Of a DNA stretch of 10,460 nucleotides, positions 1-6,160 are shown piece after piece. Position 1 is the first letter of the stretch. Each line of letters begins with the position of its first letter. The position numbers were made by a program, and so were the translations under genes. Origin of the DNA: Pseudobdellovibrionaceae bacterium (GTDB lineage Bacteria > Bdellovibrionota > Bdellovibrionia > Bdellovibrionales > JAMPXM01); contig JAEUWE010000187.1 in NCBI GenBank assembly GCA_016791465.1, forward strand, positions 1 to 10,460, given 5' to 3'. The notes beneath the pieces were generated by a model. The model did no database searches, was not told where the DNA came from, and saw only the letters and a program-made list of their open reading frames with translations.

Positions 1-75
1 GCCATCCGAGAGTCTGCGATAGCGCCCATGGGCTTGAGTGTTCTGGCTTTCGCAGTGAGGACAGCGTTGCTCCAT
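1..75 (-). CDS. Zinc-ribbon protein, N-terminal fragment (cut by left window edge)
   Basis: An ATG at 75-73 (minus) opens a frame without stops to the window edge, giving 25 residues. They begin M-E-Q-R-C-P-H-C, a classic CxxC zinc knuckle, followed by a basic stretch with an RYRR run. Short N-terminal zinc ribbons of this kind are common in insertion-sequence transposases (IS1 and IS1595 types) and in some DNA-binding regulators, so a transposase is possible. The second CxxC that would complete the ribbon lies outside the window. A weak AGGG sits 3 nt before the ATG. The frame stays open back to a TAA at about 141-143, but no other ATG lies in that extension. A terminator-like hairpin separates it from the lspA gene upstream on the same strand, so it is probably transcribed independently. 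The coding call is moderately supported and the function is not established. Confidence 0.45.
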   Translation of the reverse strand, partial: MEQRCPHCESQNTQAHGRYRRLSDG

Positions 76-120
76 GAGCCCTGGGCAAAGCAAGATGAAG
101 GCAAGACCTCGAGCAGCTCT

Positions 121-151
121 CAAAACAAAGCCCGGTGTGAATTACACCAGG
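121..151 (-). terminator. Probable rho-independent terminator after lspA-HAMP
   Basis: Read on the minus strand, an 8-bp stem (CCTGGTGT with ACACCGGG, one U·G wobble) closes a 5-nt AATTC loop at 151-131. It is followed by the T-rich tail CTTTGTTTTG at 130-121. It lies 60 bp beyond the stop of the LspA fusion gene and before the zinc-ribbon ORF, which is the expected place for the end of the lipoprotein/lspA transcript. The tail is interrupted by G residues, so termination may be partial. The core GGTGT-N5-ACACC is also an inverted repeat in DNA and could instead be an operator for the zinc-ribbon gene. Confidence 0.5.
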
Positions 152-210
152 CCTGTTTCGAACGCCGGACTTATTAACGCTCTACAAAACCCACACGCTG
201 GTGAGCCAGT

Positions 211-1230
211 TTAGGGGCGTTTAAGGGGAGTCACATTCGACGGCAATTCCGCCGCCCCATCCGCTGTCTTCGCGAGTTCGTCATCGCTACCGGTGCTGCG
301 CTGGCCGATTTTGGCTTGAGAAAGTTGATTCTTGAGCAGTTGATTTTCGATGACCTCTTGACTCAAGCGAGCGGCGATCGATTCGAGATGTCTGAACTCA
401 TCACCGGCTCTGAGGCGCAACGGGCGAGGCCGACCGTCGACCAGGTCGTCGAGGAATTTCTCGAAGGCGTAGAGTGGACCGGCGATTCGAGATGAAAGAA
501 CGCGTCCGACTAGAAAAAGAACAGCGGCAAAGGCAAAGCTGACGATCGCGAATGTGATGATGAATGGGATCAGGTAGTGATCAAGGAGTTTGTCGTTGTT
601 GCCAACGAGGTCGATGATTGTGACGCGAAGAAAGGTGTATGAGAAGACCCCACCGATGAGCGCGAAGCCGAGGCCGATTCCAGTTAATATGAAGCAATAG
701 CGCAACTGGAAGCGGATATTGACCCACATGCGCTTGCGGCTGTTGTCGGCTGGCCAAAGAATCTCTGATTCTCGGACAAGAGCGGTTGCGATCATCGCGT
801 ATCCGACCCACTGTAGTGCATCGGCGAGGTTGAACGCGGGCGTCGATTTATCGGGCGATCCAAGAAGAATGAAATCGACGACGTATCCGTAGAGAATTCG
901 GTCGGTGACATTGCCAAGAATTCCGCCAAGTAAAACACTCATGCCTGAGCGGAGGAGAAGCGACTTGATCGGCAGGAGGTACTGAATGATTCCGAAAGAG
1001 AAAATGAGAAAGGCGCCGCCGGTTGACAGTGTTACGATTCGCAGGACGGCGGGAAGCTCGCTAAAGAGTCCGAGCATCGCACCGTGATTGTGATGCAGCA
1101 CGAAGCCAAGTGGGCCATAGAACTCGATGCCCCGAATGTGCTCAGCCCAAATCTTTGTGATTTGGTCGATTCCCCAAGTCATGAACAGGGGGACTAGCAC
1201 AATAGTCCAGTCAAGTCGTCGCAGTTGCAT
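211..1230 (-). CDS. lspA: Lipoprotein signal peptidase II fused to a two-TM HAMP module
   Basis: Residues 1 to about 158 form a complete LspA, the inner-membrane aspartyl peptidase that removes signal peptides from diacylglyceryl-modified prolipoproteins. Visible hallmarks are D22 in DQITK, the N48/G50 motif (NHGAMLGL), the GGILGN block running into catalytic D110 (NVTDR), VVDF, and FNLAD with catalytic D137. Four hydrophobic segments fit the family fold and its usual length of about 160. The reading frame then continues for about 180 residues. Two further TM helices (about 177-200 and 221-243) flank a short loop of about 20 residues. They are followed by a HAMP-like linker (about 244-292) with AGP at 250-252, a heptad-like helix, and the GDE motif at 276-278. 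The tail from about 305 is polar and low in complexity. No kinase, cyclase or chemotaxis output domain follows. A GGAG at 1239-1236 lies 5 nt before the ATG. The gene follows the substrate-binding lipoprotein gene by 70 bp. The LspA call is very secure, and the HAMP call is good from motif pattern. Confidence 0.93.
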   Translation of the reverse strand: MQLRRLDWTIVLVPLFMTWGIDQITKIWAEHIRGIEFYGPLGFVLHHNHGAMLGLFSELPAVLRIVTLSTGGAFLIFSFGIIQYLLPIKSLLLRSGMSVLLGGILGNVTDRILYGYVVDFILLGSPDKSTPAFNLADALQWVGYAMIATALVRESEILWPADNSRKRMWVNIRFQLRYCFILTGIGLGFALIGGVFSYTFLRVTIIDLVGNNDKLLDHYLIPFIITFAIVSFAFAAVLFLVGRVLSSRIAGPLYAFEKFLDDLVDGRPRPLRLRAGDEFRHLESIAARLSQEVIENQLLKNQLSQAKIGQRSTGSDDELAKTADGAAELPSNVTPLKRP

Positions 1231-1235
1231 TCAGG

Positions 1236-1239
1236 CTCC
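1236..1239 (-). promoter_or_regulatory. Ribosome binding site of lspA-HAMP
   Basis: GGAG on the minus strand, 5 nt upstream of the ATG at 1230. It supports this start, and the predicted first LspA membrane helix follows directly. Confidence 0.6.
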
Positions 1240-1252
1240 AGAGCACGTGGTG

Positions 1253-1280
1253 CGAAGTCTCTTTCGTATCGGAAACTTCG
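1253..1280 (-). other. Hairpin in the spacer between the lipoprotein and lspA genes
   Basis: In the minus-strand transcript, CGAAGTTTC (1280-1272) can pair over 9 bp, with one U·G wobble, with GAGACTTCG (1261-1253) around a 10-nt loop. No T tract follows, so it is not a standard terminator. It could be a processing or stabilising hairpin that sets different levels of the two cistrons, or simply chance. It begins 20 bp after the upstream stop codon and ends 13 nt before the lspA ribosome binding site. Confidence 0.35.
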
Positions 1281-1300
1281 GCTTCTGCGACGAGGCCAAG

Positions 1301-2824
1301 CTACTCTTTTGAGACCTTGGTCAGAGCGGTATAGTCTCCGGTCTTTGCGGCTCGGAAGTTTTTGATTTTAGGGCTGATGACGGCCGTTTCGTACTCGTAC
1401 CAAAGTGGAATGATGGGAAGATCGTCATAGACGAGGCGCTGGACTTTCTTATAGTGATCGATTCGTTTTCGAACATCTTGGATCTCATTGCCGCTGTCGA
1501 CGAGCTGATCGAGCTTGGTATTGACGTAACCACCTCGATTTCGTCCTTTGGGAGGAAGTTGTGCTGAGTGAAAGGCTGTGCGGTAGATGTCGGGATCGGT
1601 CGTGCCGACCCACTTCATTGATGCGAGCTGAAAGTTGCCCTTGTTGACGTCGGCAAAAAAGGTCGCCCATTCAAAACTCTGCATGTTGAGTTTCAATCCG
1701 ATCTTTTCGAGTTGGCTCGCGATGACTTTGCCATTTTCAATAGCTTGTGTTGAGTTCGATGTTTTGAGCGTGAGCTCCTTGCCCTCAAGACCTGCCGCTT
1801 TGATCAGGGCTCGGGCTTTCTCGAGATCATAGGTTGGTATGGCCAAAGTGCCGTCATAGTAGGCGTTATGTGGCGGAAGAATGCTCGTCGCAACCTGTGC
1901 CATTCCTTCAAGTTTGAAGCGAATAATCTCATCGCGGTTGATTCCGGCCGACAGCGCATGGCGGGCATCTTTGGATTTGAGCGTTGGATCGTTCATGTTG
2001 ACGAGAAGATAGGTCATCGAGAGGCCGGGATATTTGTAGACAGTCAGGCCTTTTTTCTCAAGTTCGTTTACCTTGGCGGGTGGAAGTTCCTGTTGCGCCA
2101 GATCAAGTTCGCCCTTCATGATTTTCAAAAAGCGGGTGTTCTCTTCGCGAACGATCTTGAAGCTAACCGAGTTGATTGCAGGCGGAGCGTACGGATTTTC
2201 TTTATTTGCATCGAGTCGAATCTCATTCGCGTCTGCAGAAACAAACTTGAAAGGTCCCGAGCCAATCGGATTTTTTCCGAAATCATCTCCGGCCGCCGTC
2301 ACTTTTGTGGCCGGCAGGATTTTGACCGGAGAGAGATCAGTGAGCAGTGTCGCAGAGAATTTTTTGAGCTTGAGATCAAGAGTGCCGCCGGCCGGGCCGT
2401 AGGTGACGGTGACGGTGTCGATAGCGGAAAGTGCCGATGCGAAGGGACTGGCGTCCTTGCGGTATTCTGCGAATGAGAACTCAAGATCTTCTTTGGTGAC
2501 TGCGGTGCCGTCGTGAAACTTCAGACCTGGCCGAAGGTCGAAGTGGTAGGTGTCTTTCGTGTACGACCACTTGCTTGCGGCCTCGCCGATAATCTCCATG
2601 TCGGGTCCTAGTCGGACGATCGAGGTGAAGATCAGGTTTGTCAGTCGCATTCCAGTGGCGTCAGTGGCGCGTCTGGGGTCCAGCGTTGACGGTTCGGCAG
2701 ATAAACCGACGTAGATGGTCGAGGTATCTTGTGCTGCCTTTTTGGTACAGCCCGAGGAAAAGAACGTCTGTGAAAGTGAAAGGGCTAAAACGAGAGTAAG
2801 TGGTGTCAGTTTCATAGATTTCAT
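1301..2824 (-). CDS. Peptide-type ABC transporter substrate-binding lipoprotein (SBP family 5)
   Basis: This is an extracytoplasmic solute-binding protein of the OppA/DppA class (SBP_bac_5), which captures oligopeptides or similar ligands for an ABC importer. From the preferred ATG at 2824 it is 507 residues, normal for the family. The N-terminus is a lipoprotein signal: basic MKSMK, a hydrophobic core, and a lipobox ending S-S-G-C with lipidated C26. Serine at -3 is unusual for a lipobox. Residue +2 is Thr, not Asp, which suggests outer-membrane sorting if the E. coli Lol rule applies. Family hallmarks include AEPSTLDPR near the mature N-terminus, the LRPGLKFHDGTAVTKEDLEFSF block, NPIGSGPFKF, and a C-terminal PIIPLWYEYE motif. 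A TTG at 2851 in the same frame would add nine residues before the basic n-region and looks less likely; GGATGGG just precedes ATG 2824. No permease or ATPase genes adjoin it, so its transporter partner must be elsewhere. The downstream lspA product would process it. The specific ligand cannot be told. Confidence 0.9.
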   Translation of the reverse strand: MKSMKLTPLTLVLALSLSQTFFSSGCTKKAAQDTSTIYVGLSAEPSTLDPRRATDATGMRLTNLIFTSIVRLGPDMEIIGEAASKWSYTKDTYHFDLRPGLKFHDGTAVTKEDLEFSFAEYRKDASPFASALSAIDTVTVTYGPAGGTLDLKLKKFSATLLTDLSPVKILPATKVTAAGDDFGKNPIGSGPFKFVSADANEIRLDANKENPYAPPAINSVSFKIVREENTRFLKIMKGELDLAQQELPPAKVNELEKKGLTVYKYPGLSMTYLLVNMNDPTLKSKDARHALSAGINRDEIIRFKLEGMAQVATSILPPHNAYYDGTLAIPTYDLEKARALIKAAGLEGKELTLKTSNSTQAIENGKVIASQLEKIGLKLNMQSFEWATFFADVNKGNFQLASMKWVGTTDPDIYRTAFHSAQLPPKGRNRGGYVNTKLDQLVDSGNEIQDVRKRIDHYKKVQRLVYDDLPIIPLWYEYETAVISPKIKNFRAAKTGDYTALTKVSKE

Positions 2825-2842
2825 TTTCCCATCCGCAAGGGG

Positions 2843-2871
2843 TCGACGCAAGTCACTCAGCTCTGTAGACT
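2843..2871 (+). promoter_or_regulatory. Candidate promoter for dacB operon giving a near-leaderless transcript
   Basis: TCGACG (2843-2848) and TAGACT (2866-2871), separated by 17 bp, each match the sigma-70 consensus hexamers at four of six bases. The implied start of transcription lies only a few bases before the dacB ATG at 2881. There is no Shine-Dalgarno sequence in front of that ATG, which would fit a leaderless or nearly leaderless message. The hexamer matches are weak and this is a tentative call. Confidence 0.25.
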
Positions 2872-2899
2872 TTCATAATCATGCAGAACAGTCTTCCAA
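2872..2899 (-). promoter_or_regulatory. Candidate promoter for the lipoprotein-lspA transcript
   Basis: On the minus strand, TTGGAA (2899-2894) and TATGAA (2877-2872) with a 16-bp spacer each match four of six sigma-70 consensus positions. It would give a leader of about 40 nt before the ATG at 2824. It overlaps the first codons of the divergent dacB gene, as it must because the intergenic gap is only 56 bp. This is a weak prediction by eye. Confidence 0.25.
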
Positions 2900-4491
2900 A
2901 ATCCGGTATTCTTCCCCCTCTTGTTTCTCTATTTGCGACCGTCGTTGCAGTCGGTCTTTTGTCGCCGATGATCGCCGATGCTGCGAGTCGTAAGGCGGCC
3001 AAGAAGTCGACAGCGGTCGCGAGGCCCACCGTTGCATCGGAGGCGGCTTCAAAAATAGCGACAATCACGCCGATTCAAGCAGCGGACTCACCACTTGGCG
3101 ACGAAGTAAAAGGTTTGGTGGATGCCGCTGTGAAGTCGGGGTTGCGTTCAAGTGAACTTGGACTTTGGGTGGCATCTGTTGGTTCGGGCCCTGATCATTT
3201 GGTGTTTGAGCATAACAGTGAGAAAAGCTTCATTCCTGCTTCGCTTTCAAAGATTCCGACAGGGGCAGCGGCGCTGAGTCTCCTGCCGTCGGCGCATAAA
3301 TTTAAAACGGTATTTGCAATGGACCGAGCGGCCCTGCAGACCAATCAGACTGTCGCGGGCGGTGTGCTCAAGGGGCCGCTGTACTTTGTTGGCGGCGGTG
3401 ATCCGTCATTCGTTTCGGAAAATCTATGGTTCCTTGTCAATGAACTGGTACGAACGGGAGTCAAAACGATCGAAGGTGACTTGATTGTCGATGACTCGTT
3501 ATTCGACTCGATTCGGTATGATGGTGATCGGCAAGAGCAGAGAGTTGATCGAGCCTACGATGCTCCGATTGGAGCGTTGTCATTTAATTGGAACTCAATC
3601 ACCACCTGGGTTCGTCCGGGAATTGCGAGCGGTGAACCGGCCAACGTGACTTTGGATGTGAGTAGTCCATTCTTTGAACTCAAGAATAGAGTCAAAACAA
3701 ATGGCAAATCCAATGGTGTCTCTGTCGAGCGTTTGCGCACAGACGATGCGACAAAAGGCGAAGTGGTTGTTGCGAGTGGCGCGATTGGCAGTGGTCAGCC
3801 CGAGAAGGCTTATTACAAGAGCATTCGTGAGCCGGCGCTAGTCGCGGGGCACGCGGCGATCGTGTTTCTTAAGCAACGAGGAATCGAAGTGAAGGGAACG
3901 GTTCGTTCGGGAAAGGCTCCGGATGGAGTCGCGATCGTGGCAACGGTGGAAAGCAAGCCGATTCAAGCGGTGGTCGCCGATATGTTGAAGTGGTCGAACA
4001 ACTATGTGGCCGAAATGTTGGTCAAGAATCTTGCTGCAAGTGCGGAAGCTCCTGAACGACCGGCAACGATGGCGACTGGTCTCAAGCGTGTGCGCGAGTG
4101 GATTGAACAGCGAGCGGGATTGAAGGCTGGGGAGTATGAGTACGTGAACGCGGCCGGCCTGACTCGAGTCAATCGCTTTTCACCAAAGCAGCTGGGCCAA
4201 ATGCTGCTGACAGTTCAGCATGACTTCCGAGTGTTTCCGGAGTTCTTAGCGGCGCTGCCCATCGGTGGCACAGATGGAACTCTCCGCAGTCGCATGAAGA
4301 ATGGCACGGTTGGTGGCGGATCAATTCGGGCGAAGACGGGTCTGCTTGATGGGGTTGTGGGCCTTGCTGGATTCTCTGGGAACGTCAATGGCGCGATATA
4401 CAGCTTCGTTTTCATTTTTAATGGGCCGCCTTCGCGTGAAGTCGCGGCGCGAGCCCTCTTTGATCGCATCGCAGATCGGCTAGCGAATTAA
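2881..4491 (+). CDS. dacB: D-alanyl-D-alanine carboxypeptidase/endopeptidase, PBP4 (peptidase S13) family
   Basis: This is a periplasmic penicillin-binding protein that trims the terminal D-Ala of peptidoglycan stem peptides and cleaves D-Ala-mDAP cross-links. The three active-site motifs of the PBP4 family are all present: SxxK as S121-L-S-K124 within PASLSK, SxN as S372-N-N374, and K485-T-G487. Other family marks are LYFVGGGDPSF (about 167-177) and NAAGLTRVNRFSP (about 423-435). The N-terminus is a Sec signal peptide with a hydrophobic core at about 10-29 and a likely cut after ADA near 34, then an Ala/Lys-rich linker of about 35 residues. At 536 residues it is somewhat longer than E. coli PBP4, mostly because of that linker. 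The start is the first possible one, since an in-frame TAG lies at 2866-2868. No Shine-Dalgarno is visible. The stop TAA is followed by one base and then the ATG of the transglycosylase gene, so the two are probably translationally coupled. Confidence 0.94.
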   Translation: MQNSLPKSGILPPLVSLFATVVAVGLLSPMIADAASRKAAKKSTAVARPTVASEAASKIATITPIQAADSPLGDEVKGLVDAAVKSGLRSSELGLWVASVGSGPDHLVFEHNSEKSFIPASLSKIPTGAAALSLLPSAHKFKTVFAMDRAALQTNQTVAGGVLKGPLYFVGGGDPSFVSENLWFLVNELVRTGVKTIEGDLIVDDSLFDSIRYDGDRQEQRVDRAYDAPIGALSFNWNSITTWVRPGIASGEPANVTLDVSSPFFELKNRVKTNGKSNGVSVERLRTDDATKGEVVVASGAIGSGQPEKAYYKSIREPALVAGHAAIVFLKQRGIEVKGTVRSGKAPDGVAIVATVESKPIQAVVADMLKWSNNYVAEMLVKNLAASAEAPERPATMATGLKRVREWIEQRAGLKAGEYEYVNAAGLTRVNRFSPKQLGQMLLTVQHDFRVFPEFLAALPIGGTDGTLRSRMKNGTVGGGSIRAKTGLLDGVVGLAGFSGNVNGAIYSFVFIFNGPPSREVAARALFDRIADRLAN

Positions 4492-4492
4492 G

Positions 4493-6160
4493 ATGTCGAA
4501 GTCACTTCTTCTCACAGGATTTCTGATTTTCGCAGCCTTGTCGGTGACGGGCGAGCTCTTTGGTCAAGTTGACAGTGGTCCCGATGGAGGGGCCGCTATG
4601 GATGCGGAGAGCAAACCCAAAGAGGTGGAATCACTCTTTGGTCTCCCTGGAATTTTACGGGACGATGAGGCGTCAGAGGTGAGTGCAGATGGCGGCACGG
4701 CAGTCGACCGCGAGGAGAGTCTCCCTGAACGCTATCTCTCGCGGGCGATGCCATGGGTGGCGCCGGAGTACTCTCGGCAAGAGGGAGCGTTGGGCTGGGA
4801 TTCGGCGACTTTCAAAGTTCCGCCAGGCATGGTCAAGCGAGTGGCATTCTGGAAGGAGATCTATTCCAAGTACACCACTCGTCAAGGGGTCCTGCACGAT
4901 CCGGATCAACCGCACCAGGTCTATGATGTCATTGACTTCAGTGCAGTCGGCGAGCGTTCGCGTGCGAGATCTCGCCTGGTCAATCAACGGAAAGCGAAAG
5001 TCGCGGAGCGCTTTCTTCGTCTGAGCAGAATAAAATCAGAGAAAGACCTTCGCGATGCCGACGACCGGCGCTACCTCGCGTTCGCCTATAATGGACCGTT
5101 GGATGATCTGTTTAGTGCCTCATCAAAGAAATTGCTGGAGGCAACGCGATCGCGCTTGAGAGCGCTGGGCAGTAAACGGCGCATCCGATTTCAGCTTGGC
5201 CAAAAAGACAAGTTCATTTTGGGAATCTACTATTCTGGTCGGTACCTGCGTGAGATGGAAAAAAAGTTTCGCGAGGAGCGACTGCCAATTGAACTGACGC
5301 GCCTGCCCTTTGTCGAAAGCAGTTTCAATATTCAGGCAAGGTCTCGCGTTGGCGCGAGCGGCATCTGGCAGTTTATGCCTCGGACGGCAAAACCGGGCAT
5401 GATGGTGAATCGCGATGTCGATGAACGAAATGACCCGCTAACAGCGACGAGGGGAGCGGCTCGTCTATTAAGAAGCAATTATGAGCAGCTCCGATCTTGG
5501 CCATTGGCGTTGACTGCTTACAATCATGGAGCTGCCGGTATTGCTCGGGCCGTAAAAAAGACAGGCACGCGAGATCTCAGTGTTATCATCGAGAAGTATG
5601 AAAGCCGTCGATTTGGCTTTGCTTCGAGTAACTTCTACGCCTGTTTCCTTGCCGCTCTTGATGTTGAGCGAAATGCTAAAGCGTTATTGGGCGACGTGAA
5701 GTGGAGCACCGAGTTTGACGGCGCAGAAGTCGAAGTTTCAACCCCACTGGAGTGGCGAGATGTTGTTCGATTTTATGATGGTGAGAGCGCTCTTGCAGAG
5801 CTTCAGAATCCGCACTTTATGAAGCGAGTTCGCACTGGTAAAACAAAGATACCAAAGCGCACGTTCGTGCGGGTCCCACTTTCGCGTCGGGAGTTGGCCG
5901 AGGAGTGGGCGAAGGGGCGCGTTCCTACAGAAAGTCTGACCGCTCGCTTGCAAGCGATTCCAATTGTATTGCCTCAGCCGCGCGCGGCTGTAGCGACACA
6001 AGATGATATATCCGGAAAACTCGGCGGACTATCAGAAGCGGCCCAAGCGATTCTTCCCTTTTTTAAGGAGGAGGTCGACATCGACAGTCAGTCCGACGGT
6101 AAAGCGACGACGCCTCCGACGTCAAAGTCGATTGGACCTGACGGAGGACCCGGTCTTTGA
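4493..6160 (+). CDS. mltD: MltD-like membrane-associated or periplasmic lytic transglycosylase
   Basis: This enzyme cleaves the MurNAc-GlcNAc bond of peptidoglycan with formation of 1,6-anhydro-MurNAc. An SLT (family 1) domain spans about residues 260-395. Catalytic E275 lies in FVESSF, followed by GASGIWQFMPRTA (287-299), a vDeRnDP segment, and AYNHG (342-346), all typical of MltD relatives. The first about 24 residues form a signal peptide without a clear lipobox or AxA site. Residues 110-255 form a helical region, including YDVIDF at 144-149, seen before the SLT domain in some relatives. The C-terminal 150 residues hold a VRFYDGESALAELQNP segment but no recognisable LysM repeats, unlike E. 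coli MltD. Both ends carry short acidic, Gly-rich stretches, with GPDGG at 29-33 and again at 549-552/548-552. The ATG sits one base after the dacB stop with no strong Shine-Dalgarno, implying reinitiation. The MltD assignment is by SLT subtype and could be another family-1 enzyme. Confidence 0.9.
   Translation: MSKSLLLTGFLIFAALSVTGELFGQVDSGPDGGAAMDAESKPKEVESLFGLPGILRDDEASEVSADGGTAVDREESLPERYLSRAMPWVAPEYSRQEGALGWDSATFKVPPGMVKRVAFWKEIYSKYTTRQGVLHDPDQPHQVYDVIDFSAVGERSRARSRLVNQRKAKVAERFLRLSRIKSEKDLRDADDRRYLAFAYNGPLDDLFSASSKKLLEATRSRLRALGSKRRIRFQLGQKDKFILGIYYSGRYLREMEKKFREERLPIELTRLPFVESSFNIQARSRVGASGIWQFMPRTAKPGMMVNRDVDERNDPLTATRGAARLLRSNYEQLRSWPLALTAYNHGAAGIARAVKKTGTRDLSVIIEKYESRRFGFASSNFYACFLAALDVERNAKALLGDVKWSTEFDGAEVEVSTPLEWRDVVRFYDGESALAELQNPHFMKRVRTGKTKIPKRTFVRVPLSRRELAEEWAKGRVPTESLTARLQAIPIVLPQPRAAVATQDDISGKLGGLSEAAQAILPFFKEEVDIDSQSDGKATTPPTSKSIGPDGGPGL
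6143..6147 (+). promoter_or_regulatory. Strong ribosome binding site that supports the TTG start of the DUF3095 gene
   Basis: GGAGG lies inside the last codons of the transglycosylase gene, 9 nt before the TTG at 6157. It is the best Shine-Dalgarno match I noticed in the window and decides in favour of the TTG start, because no ATG in the same frame follows until well inside the conserved N-terminal region (residue 30). Confidence 0.65.

Noticed and set aside
1868..2476. A 202-codon open frame on the plus strand inside the lipoprotein gene
   Set aside because: It lies wholly antisense to the well-supported substrate-binding protein, has no recognisable domain, and its open frame is a by-product of the codon usage of the opposite strand.
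2825..2851. Upstream TTG start at 2851 for the lipoprotein gene
   Set aside because: It would add nine residues before the basic n-region of a good lipoprotein signal, and no better ribosome binding site precedes it; the ATG at 2824 is preferred.
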